From contig DATBER010000029.1 in assembly GCA_036558905.1 (NCBI GenBank), positions 43,177 through 107,176 on the forward strand: a DNA stretch of 64,000 nt. Reading direction: 5' to 3'. How positions within the stretch are numbered: the stretch's first letter is position 1; the number at the start of each line of letters is the position of its first letter. The notes beneath the pieces were generated by a model. The model had not been told where the DNA came from, made no database searches, and saw only the letters and a list, made by a program, of their open reading frames with translations. Shown in pieces: positions 46,567-54,352 of the stretch. This stretch comes from DASXRA01 sp036558905. Its GTDB lineage: Bacteria; Actinomycetota; Actinomycetes; Mycobacteriales; Jatrophihabitantaceae. The position numbers and the translations under genes are program-made.

Positions 46567-47676
46567 TCAGCCGGTGCAGACGATCAGCGGGATGGCCATC
46601 TCGTCCGGCGTCGTCGAGCCGTGATAGGCGACCAGCCGGCTGGACTTCTCCGGCTCGTGCTTGCTGGCCAGCACTACGTGATGGTCGCGGCACACCACGA
46701 TGACGTCGCCGATACGGGCCAGGTGGGCCTCGGCGACCGGCCCGAACCAACCGGCCGCGACGGCCTCGTCGCGGGTGATCACGTCGGCGGCCGGGCCCAG
46801 GATGTCGCGCCAGGTGGCGATCACGTCGTCGCGCGCGCCCGGGCGGGTGTGTAGGTAGCGCACCCGGGCCTCGCCGGCCACCACCCGTACCCCGGCCCGC
46901 AGCCGCCGGTCGCCGTCGAAGTCGAATCGCCCGTCGGCCGGCACGTCGACGGCGCCGTGGTCGGCGGTGACGAGCAGGGCCGAGTCGGCGGGCAGGCCGT
47001 CGACCAGGCGCTCGATCAGCCGGTCGACCTCCACCGCCTCCTCCCGCCACTGCGGCGAGTCGATGCCGTAGCCGTGCGAGGCCATGTCCAGGTTCGGGTG
47101 GTAGCCGCAGACGAGCGGGGTCGGGCCGCCGAGCTCGGCGAGCATCCGGTCGGCCAGCGCGTCGGCGTCGGCCGCCCCGACGAAGCGCGCCCCGCGGTAC
47201 GCGGCGATGGTCAGCCCGCTGCCGGCGAACTCGGGACGGGCCACCATGGTCGTCTCGAGCCCCGCCGCGGCGGCCACTTCGAACTGGGTCGGCACCGGCT
47301 GCCACTGTGCCGGATCCGGATCGCCGCGCCAGATGATGTGAGTGAGTACCCGGCGGGTACCCGGCACGTTGACGGTGAACCCGACGATGCCGTGCGCGCC
47401 CGGCCAGGCTCCGGTGCCCCAGGACACCAGGCTGGTCGGCGTGGTCGACGGGAAGCAGCTGGACAGCTCGGTGAGCGTGCCGAGCCGCCCGGCCGTGATG
47501 TCGGCGAGCACCGGGCCGACCTCGGCCGCGGCCGGCAGCAGCCGGTGGCCCAGGCCGTCGACCAGCAGCACCGCGATCCGCCGCACCTCGGGCAGCCCCA
47601 GCCGGTCGACGGGGCCGGGAACCCCCAGCACGGCCAGGGCGCTGGGCAGCACGTCGGCGATGGTCGCGCCCGGCAT
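46567..47676 (-). CDS. alkaline-phosphatase superfamily phosphodiesterase
   Basis: This 369-residue enzyme of the nucleotide pyrophosphatase/phosphodiesterase branch has the first metal Asp in RIAVLLVDGLG, the Thr nucleophile in FPSTTPTSLVSWGTG, and the metal cluster in YHPNLDMASHGYG and VTADHGAVDVP. There is no signal peptide, so it is probably cytoplasmic. Substrate not known. The ATG at 47676 overlaps the HAD stop (TGATG), so it is coupled to the HAD phosphatase and follows it in the transcript. Its stop lies just past the terminator of the convergent gene. Confidence 0.9.
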   Translation of the reverse strand: MPGATIADVLPSALAVLGVPGPVDRLGLPEVRRIAVLLVDGLGHRLLPAAAEVGPVLADITAGRLGTLTELSSCFPSTTPTSLVSWGTGAWPGAHGIVGFTVNVPGTRRVLTHIIWRGDPDPAQWQPVPTQFEVAAAAGLETTMVARPEFAGSGLTIAAYRGARFVGAADADALADRMLAELGGPTPLVCGYHPNLDMASHGYGIDSPQWREEAVEVDRLIERLVDGLPADSALLVTADHGAVDVPADGRFDFDGDRRLRAGVRVVAGEARVRYLHTRPGARDDVIATWRDILGPAADVITRDEAVAAGWFGPVAEAHLARIGDVIVVCRDHHVVLASKHEPEKSSRLVAYHGSTTPDEMAIPLIVCTG

Positions 47677-48338
47677 CAGCGTCGTCCCGCCACGAGCCCG
47701 GCCAGGTCGGCGACGGTGACGCCCACCAGCGACGAGACGATCGTGCGCCCCGGCGCGGGCCCCAGCGGCACCTCGCTCGGCACGGCCAGCAGGACGCACC
47801 CGGCCGCCTCGGCCGAGGCGATGCCCAGCGGGGAATCCTCGATCGCGACGCAGTCGGCGGCGGCCACGCCGAGCAGCTCGGCGGCGCGCCGGTACGGGTC
47901 AGGTGCCGGCTTGGGATGGTCGACCTCGTCGCCGCACACGGTCGCGCGGAAGTACTCGCGCCCGATCGTGTCGAGCGCGATCTCGGTCAGTCGTCGATGC
48001 GTCGACGTGACGAGCGCGGCCGGCATCCCCGCATCGTGCACCGCCACGAGCAGCTCGTGCGCACCCGGTTTCCACACCAGCGAAGTGGCGAACAGCTCGG
48101 CGGTGCGCTCGGTCAGGTAGGCGCCGCTGCTCTCCGGGTCGGCGTCCACGCCCAGGTCGGCGTTCATGATCGCGATCGAGCGGGCCAGGCTCGAACCCAC
48201 CATCCGGCGCCGGGCCGTCTCGGACAGCTCGCCGCCGAGCCAGTGCGCCAGGTCGTCCAGCGCGATGTCCCAGACCTTCTCCGAGTCGAGCAGGGTGCCG
48301 TCCATGTCGAACAGCACGCCGGCGAGGGATCGGGTCAT
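47676..48338 (-). CDS. HAD-family phosphatase
   Basis: This 220-residue HAD hydrolase has motif I FDMDGTLLDSE, motif II VTSTHRR, the motif III Lys in DHPKPAPDPYRRAAE and motif IV IEDSPLGIASA, with a helical cap. It is of the beta-phosphoglucomutase/haloacid-dehalogenase-like type. A HAD gene next to metH is a recurrent arrangement in actinobacteria; a metabolite-repair role is possible but unproven. The ATG at 48338 overlaps the end of a 58-codon ORF (ATGA), and its stop overlaps the phosphodiesterase start. Confidence 0.9.
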   Translation of the reverse strand: MTRSLAGVLFDMDGTLLDSEKVWDIALDDLAHWLGGELSETARRRMVGSSLARSIAIMNADLGVDADPESSGAYLTERTAELFATSLVWKPGAHELLVAVHDAGMPAALVTSTHRRLTEIALDTIGREYFRATVCGDEVDHPKPAPDPYRRAAELLGVAAADCVAIEDSPLGIASAEAAGCVLLAVPSEVPLGPAPGRTIVSSLVGVTVADLAGLVAGRR

Positions 48339-48511
48339 CGGCCGGCCGGTACGACGATCAGGGGCCGCAGGCCGGGCAGCGCGTCGAGCTCGTACCGGTC
48401 GAACGCCGAAGCGACGAAGCGGCGGTAGCGGGCCGCGAACGCTTCGTCGGGATCGAGGGCGATCAGCATCTGGTGAGTCGGGTTCCCCGCGAACGAGACG
48501 AATGCAGTCAT
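48335..48511 (-). CDS. 58-residue small protein coupled to the HAD gene
   Basis: This frame codes for a 58-residue protein beginning MTAFVSFAGNPTHQMLIALD and ending in a hydrophobic LRPLIVVPAGR tail. It lies between metH (stop 48565) and the HAD gene, on the same strand, with an ATGA overlap to the latter. The ribosome-binding site (TAGGC) is weak. Codon third positions are G/C as in neighbouring genes. No homologue is recognised, so it could also be untranslated leader. Confidence 0.45.
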   Translation of the reverse strand: MTAFVSFAGNPTHQMLIALDPDEAFAARYRRFVASAFDRYELDALPGLRPLIVVPAGR

Positions 48512-48564
48512 CGGCAGCCTACCGGCGCCTGACGCCCGGCCGCGCCGGCTGATGCCGCTCGGTC

Positions 48565-51500
48565 CTATTCGTCGTCGGTGCGGTAGCCGAGGTTGGGCGA
48601 GAGCCACTTCTCGGCCTCGGCCAACGTCCAGCCCTTCCGGTCGGCGTAGTCGGCGACCTGATCGCGACCGAGCCGGCCGGCGACGAAGTACTGCGCCTGC
48701 GGGTGGGAGAAGTACAGACCGCTGACCGATGCGCCCGGCCACATGGCCATGCTGTCGGTCAGCTCGATGCCCACGTTGGCCTTCACGTCGAGCAGCTGCC
48801 AGATGGCCTTCTTCTCGGTGTGCTCGGGGCAGGCCGGGTAGCCCGGCGCCGGCCGGATACCGACATAGCGCTCCTTGATCAGCGCCTGGTTGTCGAGCGA
48901 CTCGTCGGCCTGGTAGCCCCAGAACTCGGTGCGCACCCGCTGGTGCAACCGCTCGGCGAACGCCTCGGCCAGCCGGTCGGCCACCGACTCGAGCAGGATC
49001 GCGCTGTAGTCGTCCAGCGCCGCCTTGAACTCGGCGATCTTGGCCTCGCTGCCCAGCCCGGCGGTGACCGCGAACGCCCCGACGTAGTCGCGCAGTCCCG
49101 TGTCGAGCGGCGCGACGTAGTCGGCCAGCGACCGGTGCGGCACCCCGGGGCGATGCTCGGTCTGTTGCCGCACCTGGTGCAGCGCGGCCAGCACCTCGCG
49201 CCGCGACTCGTCGGTGTACACCTCGATGTCGTCGCGGTCGGTGGCGTTGGCCGGGAACAGGCCGATGACACCGGACGCGGTCAGCCACTTCTCGGCGATG
49301 ACCGAGTCGAGCATGCGCTGCGCGTCGTCCCACAACTTGCGGGCCGCCTCGCCGGAAGCCGGGTTGTTGAGGATGTCCGGGTAGCTGCCCTTCAGCTCCC
49401 AGGCGTTGAAGAACGGCTGCCAGTCGATGTACCCGCGCAGCTCGGCCAGCGAGTAGTCGTGGAAGGTCTTCACGAACTGGGTCGGCTGCGACGGGGCGTG
49501 GTAGTCGTCGCTGTGCAGGTCGCGCGCCTGCTGCACGATCAGGTGCGGACGCGGTGGGCGGTAGCCCGACCAGTCGATCGGCGTCCGGTTGGCCCGCGCC
49601 TTCTCCAGCGGCACGATCACCTTGACGTCCGAGCGGGCCGCGTGCCGCTCGCGCAGCGCGTCGTAGTCGCTCTTGACGTCGGCCAGCAGCGACGGGCGCT
49701 GCTCGTCCGACAGCAGGGCCGCGACCACCGGCACCGACCGCGAGGCGTCCTTCACCCAGATGACCGGCCCGTGGTACTGCTTGTCGACCTTGACCGCGGT
49801 GTGCGCGCGCGACGTGGTGGCCCCGCCGATGAGCAGCGGGATGTCGAAGCCCTGCCGCTCCATCTCGGCGGCGAAGTTGACCATCTCGTCCAGCGACGGA
49901 GTGATCAACCCGGACAGGCCGATGACGTCGGCGTCGTGCTCCTTGGCGGCGTCGAGGATCTTCTGCGCCGGAACCATCACGCCCAGGTCGATGACGTCGT
50001 AGTTGTTGCACTGCAGCACGACGCCGACGATGTTCTTGCCGATGTCGTGCACATCGCCCTTCACGGTGGCCATGACGACCGTGCCGTTGCTGCGACCGGC
50101 GTCGTCGGGCGACTTGCCGGCCTCGATGAACGGGATCAGGTAGGCGACGGCCTTCTTCATCACCCGGGCCGACTTCACCACCTGCGGCAGGAACATCTTG
50201 CCGGCCCCGAACAGGTCGCCGACGACGTTCATGCCGGCCATCAGCGGGCCCTCGATGACCTCGATGGGCTGCCCGCCCCGGGCCTCGATGATCGCCCGCA
50301 GCTCCTCGGTGTCGGCCTCGGCGTAGTCGTCGATGCCCTTGACCAGCGCGTGGGTGATCCGCTCGTCGGGCGGCAGCGAGCGCCACTGCTCGTCGGCAAC
50401 CTCGGCCTGCGCGCCGGTGCCGGCGAACTCCCCGGCGATCTCCAGCAGCCGCTCGGTGGCGTCGGCGCGACGGTTCAGGACGACGTCCTCGATCCGCTCG
50501 CGCAGACGCTCGTCGACCTGGTCGTAGACGACGAGGGCGCCCGCGTTGACGATGCCCATGTCCATCCCGGCCGCGATGGCGTGGTACAGGAACACCGCGT
50601 GGATGGCCTCGCGCACCGGATTGTTGCCGCGGAACGAGAACGACACGTTCGAGACGCCGCCGGACACCAGCGCGCCGGGCAGGTTCTGCTTGATCCAGCG
50701 CGCGGCCTCGATGAAGTCGACGCCGTAGTTGGCGTGCTCCTCAATGCCGGTCGCGACGGCGAAGACGTTCGGGTCGAAAATGATGTCCTCGGGCGCGAAC
50801 CCGAGCTCGTCCACCAGGATGCGGTAGGCGCGGTCGCAGATCGACGTGCGGCGGGCGAGGTTGTCGGCCTGGCCGTCCTCGTCGAAGGCCATCACGACGA
50901 CGGCGGCGCCGTACTGGCGGCACAGCCGGGCCTCGCGGCGGAACTTCTCCTCGCCCTCCTTGAGCGATATCGAGTTCACGATCGGCTTGCCCTGCACGCA
51001 CCGCAGGCCGGCCTCGATGACCTCGAATCGCGATGAGTCGATCATGATCGGGACTCGGCTGATGTCCGGCTCGCTGGCGATCAGCTTGAGGAAGCGGTCC
51101 ATGGCCGCGACCCCGTCGATCATGCCCTCGTCCATGTTGACGTCGATGACCTGCGCGCCGTTCTCGACCTGCTGGCGGGCCACCGCGAGCGCGGCGTTGT
51201 AGTCGCCGTCGCGGATGAGCTTGCGGAAGCGCGCCGACCCGGTGATGTTGGTGCGCTCGCCGACGTTGACGAACAGCGAGTCCGGAGTGATCTTCAGCGG
51301 CTCCAGGCCGGAGAGTCGGCAGGCCGGCGGGCGCGCCTCGGGAATCCGCGGGGCGAGCCCGGTAACCGCCTGGGCCAGCGCCGAGACGTGCTCGGGCGTG
51401 GTGCCGCAACAGCCTCCGACGAGATTCACCATTCCGCTCTGCGCGAACTCCTGCAGGGTGCTCGACGTCTGCTCGGGGGTCTCGTCGTACTCGCCGAACG

Positions 51501-52359
51501 CGTTGGGCAGGCCCGCGTTCGGGTAGCAGGACACGAAGCAGTCGGCCACCCGCGCCAGCTCGGCCAGGTACGGGCGCATCTCCTTGGCGCCGAGCGCGCA
51601 GTTGAGTCCCACGAGCAGCGGCTGGGCGTGCCGGACCGAGTGCCAGAACGCCTCGGTGACCTGCCCGGACAGGGTGCGCCCGGAGGCGTCGGTGATCGTT
51701 CCGGAGATGACCAGCGGCCAGCGCCGTCCGCGCTGCTCGAACAGCGTCTCGGCGGCGAAGATCGCGGCCTTGGCGTTGAGGGTGTCGAAGATCGTCTCGA
51801 TGAACAGCAGGTCGGCGCCGCCGTCGACCAGGCCGTTCGCCTGCTCGAGATAGGCGTCGACCAGCTCGGCATACGTGACGTTTCGGGCGCCCGGGTCGTT
51901 GACGTCGGGCGAGATGGACGCGGTGCGGTTGGTCGGGCCCAGGGCGCCCGCGACGAAGCGGGGCCGGTCGGGGGTGGCCGCGGTCGCGGCATCGCAGGCG
52001 GCGCGGGCCAGCCGGGCGGACTCGCGGTTCAGCTCGTAGCTGAGTTCCTGCATGTTGTAGTCGGCCAGTGAGATCCGCTGCGCGTTGAACGTGTTGGTCT
52101 CGACGATGTCGGCGCCGGCGTCGAGGTAGGCGCGGTGGATGTCGCTGATCGCCTCCGGCTGGGTCAGCGACAGCAGGTCGTTGTTGCCCTTCAGATCGCT
52201 GGGCCAGTCGGCGAAGCGTTCGCCCCGAAAGTCGGCTTCACCGAATCCGTGCCGCTGGATCAGCGTCCCCATCGCACCGTCGAGGAACAGGATCCGCGAC
52301 CGCAAGATCTCGGTCAGGGACTCGGTGCAGTCCGGACGAAGGGATGGCGTGTCGGGCAA
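48565..52359 (-). CDS. metH: cobalamin-dependent methionine synthase MetH
   Basis: This 1,264-residue enzyme transfers the methyl group of methyltetrahydrofolate to homocysteine via cobalamin. The homocysteine domain (about 15-320) has zinc Cys in NLVGGCCGTTPEH. The folate domain (about 340-610) has NVGERTNITGSARF and NSISLKEGEEKF. The cobalamin cap and binding domain has DVHDIGKNIV (axial His) and GLSGLITPSLDEM. The C-terminal SAM activation domain has RPAPGYPACPEHTEK. The TTG at 52359 has GAGGA six bases upstream. Gene order metH next to a PAC2 protein matches mycobacteria. Confidence 0.97.
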   Translation of the reverse strand: MPDTPSLRPDCTESLTEILRSRILFLDGAMGTLIQRHGFGEADFRGERFADWPSDLKGNNDLLSLTQPEAISDIHRAYLDAGADIVETNTFNAQRISLADYNMQELSYELNRESARLARAACDAATAATPDRPRFVAGALGPTNRTASISPDVNDPGARNVTYAELVDAYLEQANGLVDGGADLLFIETIFDTLNAKAAIFAAETLFEQRGRRWPLVISGTITDASGRTLSGQVTEAFWHSVRHAQPLLVGLNCALGAKEMRPYLAELARVADCFVSCYPNAGLPNAFGEYDETPEQTSSTLQEFAQSGMVNLVGGCCGTTPEHVSALAQAVTGLAPRIPEARPPACRLSGLEPLKITPDSLFVNVGERTNITGSARFRKLIRDGDYNAALAVARQQVENGAQVIDVNMDEGMIDGVAAMDRFLKLIASEPDISRVPIMIDSSRFEVIEAGLRCVQGKPIVNSISLKEGEEKFRREARLCRQYGAAVVVMAFDEDGQADNLARRTSICDRAYRILVDELGFAPEDIIFDPNVFAVATGIEEHANYGVDFIEAARWIKQNLPGALVSGGVSNVSFSFRGNNPVREAIHAVFLYHAIAAGMDMGIVNAGALVVYDQVDERLRERIEDVVLNRRADATERLLEIAGEFAGTGAQAEVADEQWRSLPPDERITHALVKGIDDYAEADTEELRAIIEARGGQPIEVIEGPLMAGMNVVGDLFGAGKMFLPQVVKSARVMKKAVAYLIPFIEAGKSPDDAGRSNGTVVMATVKGDVHDIGKNIVGVVLQCNNYDVIDLGVMVPAQKILDAAKEHDADVIGLSGLITPSLDEMVNFAAEMERQGFDIPLLIGGATTSRAHTAVKVDKQYHGPVIWVKDASRSVPVVAALLSDEQRPSLLADVKSDYDALRERHAARSDVKVIVPLEKARANRTPIDWSGYRPPRPHLIVQQARDLHSDDYHAPSQPTQFVKTFHDYSLAELRGYIDWQPFFNAWELKGSYPDILNNPASGEAARKLWDDAQRMLDSVIAEKWLTASGVIGLFPANATDRDDIEVYTDESRREVLAALHQVRQQTEHRPGVPHRSLADYVAPLDTGLRDYVGAFAVTAGLGSEAKIAEFKAALDDYSAILLESVADRLAEAFAERLHQRVRTEFWGYQADESLDNQALIKERYVGIRPAPGYPACPEHTEKKAIWQLLDVKANVGIELTDSMAMWPGASVSGLYFSHPQAQYFVAGRLGRDQVADYADRKGWTLAEAEKWLSPNLGYRTDDE

Positions 52360-52395
52360 GGGACGTCCTCGGATCGTCGAGTGGCCAAGACATCC

Positions 52396-52401
52396 AGCAT
52401 A
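52396..52401 (-). promoter_or_regulatory. candidate -10 element of metH
   Basis: TATGCT on the minus strand lies 36 bp before the TTG start. The 139-bp gap to the divergent PAC2 gene holds no recognisable cobalamin or SAM riboswitch. Confidence 0.35.
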
Positions 52402-52486
52402 CGGAAGGCCTGTGCCGATTTCGGTCCGTACCGCGTCCCAGCCACCCAGCTGCGCCGGACGGCGAGAATCGGACGCCCTCCGGTCG

Positions 52487-52492
52487 TAGTCT
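52487..52492 (+). promoter_or_regulatory. -10 element of the PAC2 gene
   Basis: TAGTCT lies six bases before the ATG at 52499. This is leaderless spacing. Confidence 0.5.
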
Positions 52493-52498
52493 GATCGC

Positions 52499-53428
52499 AT
52501 GAGCGACTTCGCCGACGAGCGCCCCCGAGCCGAGCTCGAGGAAGACAGTTGGCCCGAGCTCACCGACGCCATGCTGGTCGCCGCCTTCGAGGGATGGAAC
52601 GACGCGGGCGACGCGGCCACCGGATCGGTCGAGCATCTGGAGCTGATCTGGGACGCCCAGCCGCTCATGGCCATCGACCCGGACGAGTACTACGACTTCC
52701 AGGTGAACCGCCCGACCGTGTCCATGGTCGACGGCGTCACCCGCCGGGTCTCGTGGCCGACCACCCGCATGTCGGTGTGCCGCCCGCCCGGAGCGTCGTT
52801 CGACCTGGTCCTGGTGCGCGGCATCGAGCCGAACATGCGCTGGCGGGCGTTCTGCGACGAGATCCTCGACGTCATCCGGGCCCTGGACGTCCGGGTGGTG
52901 GTGACGCTGGGCGCGCTGCTGTCCGACACGCCGCACACCCGGGCCACGCAGGTCACGGGCACCTCGTACGACCAGGCGTCGGCCCAGAAGTACGGCCTGG
53001 AACGGTCGCAGTACGAGGGGCCGACCGGCATCGTCGGCGTGCTGCAGGACGCCTGCGTGGCCGCCGGTATCCCGGCCATCTCGTTCTGGGCCGGCGTGCC
53101 GCACTACGTTTCCCAGCCGCCGAACCCGAAGGCCACGCTCGCGCTGCTGCACAGCGTCGAGGAGGTGCTCGACGTGCCGATCCCGTTGGCCGAGCTGCCG
53201 CAGCAGGCCGACGAGTGGCAGAAGCTGGTCGACGAGATGGCCGCCGAGGACGAAGAGGTAACCGAGTACATCCGCAACCTCGAGCAGCGCGACGACGAGA
53301 TCGACCGCGGCGCGATGGGCGCCACGTCCGGCGACGCCATCGCCCGCGAGTTCGAGCGCTACCTGCGCCGCCGCGACCGCGGCCACGGGTTCGGACCGGG
53401 CGGGCACGGCCCCACCGCCGGCGGCTGA
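52499..53428 (+). CDS. PAC2-family protein (proteasome assembly chaperone-like fold)
   Basis: This 309-residue protein belongs to the PAC2 superfamily, named for a eukaryotic proteasome assembly chaperone. Family stretches include MLVAAFEGWNDAGDAATGSVEHL, DPDEYYDFQVNRP, RGIEPNMRWRAFCDEIL, TPHTRATQVTGTSYD and YEGPTGIVGVLQDAC. The C-terminal 50 residues are acidic and coiled. Actinobacterial members (Rv2125-like) are widespread beside metH. A link to the proteasome is possible because the locus is nearby, but there is no direct evidence. The ATG at 52499 follows a TAGTCT hexamer by six bases. Confidence 0.92.
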   Translation: MSDFADERPRAELEEDSWPELTDAMLVAAFEGWNDAGDAATGSVEHLELIWDAQPLMAIDPDEYYDFQVNRPTVSMVDGVTRRVSWPTTRMSVCRPPGASFDLVLVRGIEPNMRWRAFCDEILDVIRALDVRVVVTLGALLSDTPHTRATQVTGTSYDQASAQKYGLERSQYEGPTGIVGVLQDACVAAGIPAISFWAGVPHYVSQPPNPKATLALLHSVEEVLDVPIPLAELPQQADEWQKLVDEMAAEDEEVTEYIRNLEQRDDEIDRGAMGATSGDAIAREFERYLRRRDRGHGFGPGGHGPTAGG

Positions 53429-53486
53429 GCGGGTTCGGGGCGACTGGCCGGTAGCCCGACTAGGTCCACATTCCGGGCGCTCGGTT

Positions 53487-53492
53487 TAGACT
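53487..53492 (+). promoter_or_regulatory. candidate -10 element of the PP2C-FHA-kinase cluster
   Basis: TAGACT at 53487-53492 would start a transcript near 53499, 15 bases before the PP2C ATG. The -35 region is weak. Confidence 0.35.
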
Positions 53493-53513
53493 GCGCACCG
53501 CCGCATTTCATTC

Positions 53514-54335
53514 ATGAAGCCAGCTGGGGTTGACGCGCCGATGATGTCGGTTCAGTGGGGGTCCGCCACCGATGCGGGGCGCGTCCGCGAGATCAACGAG
53601 GACAGCTACTTCGTGGCCCCCAGCGTGTTCGTGGTGGCCGACGGCATGGGCGGCCACGCCGCGGGCGAGGTGGCCAGCGCGATCGCGGTCGGCGAGTTCC
53701 GGGCGCTGGGCGAGAAGGCCGAGTTGCGCACCGAGGAGATCGCGGAGGCCATCGCTCGGGCCAATCACCAGATCCTCGACAGCGGCATGCGGCACGACAC
53801 CCGCAAGGGCATGGGCACCACCCTGGCCGGGCTCGGCGTCGTCCGGGCCGGCGGTTCGGCGCACTGGGCGGTGTTCAACGTCGGCGACTCGCGCGTCTAC
53901 CACTACGTGCACGGTGAGCTGCACCAGGTCAGCGTCGACCACTCCGAGGTCCAGGAGCTGATCTCGGCCGGCTACATCACGCCCGAGGAAGCCAAGACAC
54001 ACCCCGACCGCAACGTCGTCACCCGATCACTGGGCACCGACCCGGGCCCGGTGCCCGACATCTGGGTGTTCCCGCCGATCGCCGGTGAGCGGTTCCTGAT
54101 CTGCTCGGACGGCCTGCCCCGCGAGCTCGAAGATCGCGAGATCGAGCAGATCCTGCACCGCGAGACCATTGCCCAGGAGGCCGCCAACGCGCTGGTGACG
54201 CGCGCGGTCGAGGCCGGCGGGCACGACAACGTGACCGTGGTGGTCATCGACTTCGCCGGCAGCATGTCCGACGGACTCGGACACGAAATTGACGAGGACA
54301 CCGCGCCGCGCCAGCAGGGCTTTGTAGGACTTTGA
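53514..54335 (+). CDS. PP2C-family Ser/Thr phosphatase
   Basis: This 273-residue metal-dependent phosphatase carries the PP2C motifs REINEDSYF, VVADGMGGHAAGEVAS, KGMGTTLAGL, FNVGDSRVYHY, LICSDGLPRELED and GGHDNVTVVVIDF; the metal-binding Asp residues are in the second, fifth and sixth of these. It is cytoplasmic. It begins a run of PP2C, FHA protein and Ser/Thr kinase, so it probably reverses phosphorylation by that kinase. Starts at 53541 or 53544 (MMSVQWGS) are equally compatible with the family. Confidence 0.94.
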   Translation: MKPAGVDAPMMSVQWGSATDAGRVREINEDSYFVAPSVFVVADGMGGHAAGEVASAIAVGEFRALGEKAELRTEEIAEAIARANHQILDSGMRHDTRKGMGTTLAGLGVVRAGGSAHWAVFNVGDSRVYHYVHGELHQVSVDHSEVQELISAGYITPEEAKTHPDRNVVTRSLGTDPGPVPDIWVFPPIAGERFLICSDGLPRELEDREIEQILHRETIAQEAANALVTRAVEAGGHDNVTVVVIDFAGSMSDGLGHEIDEDTAPRQQGFVGL

Positions 54336-54352
54336 GTGGGATTCTGAAGATC

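Noticed and set aside
52360..52498. Cobalamin or SAM riboswitch before metH
   Set aside because: The gap is 139 bp and shared with a divergent gene. No B12-box or SAM-aptamer core was recognised, and a candidate -10 leaves a leader of only about 30 nt.
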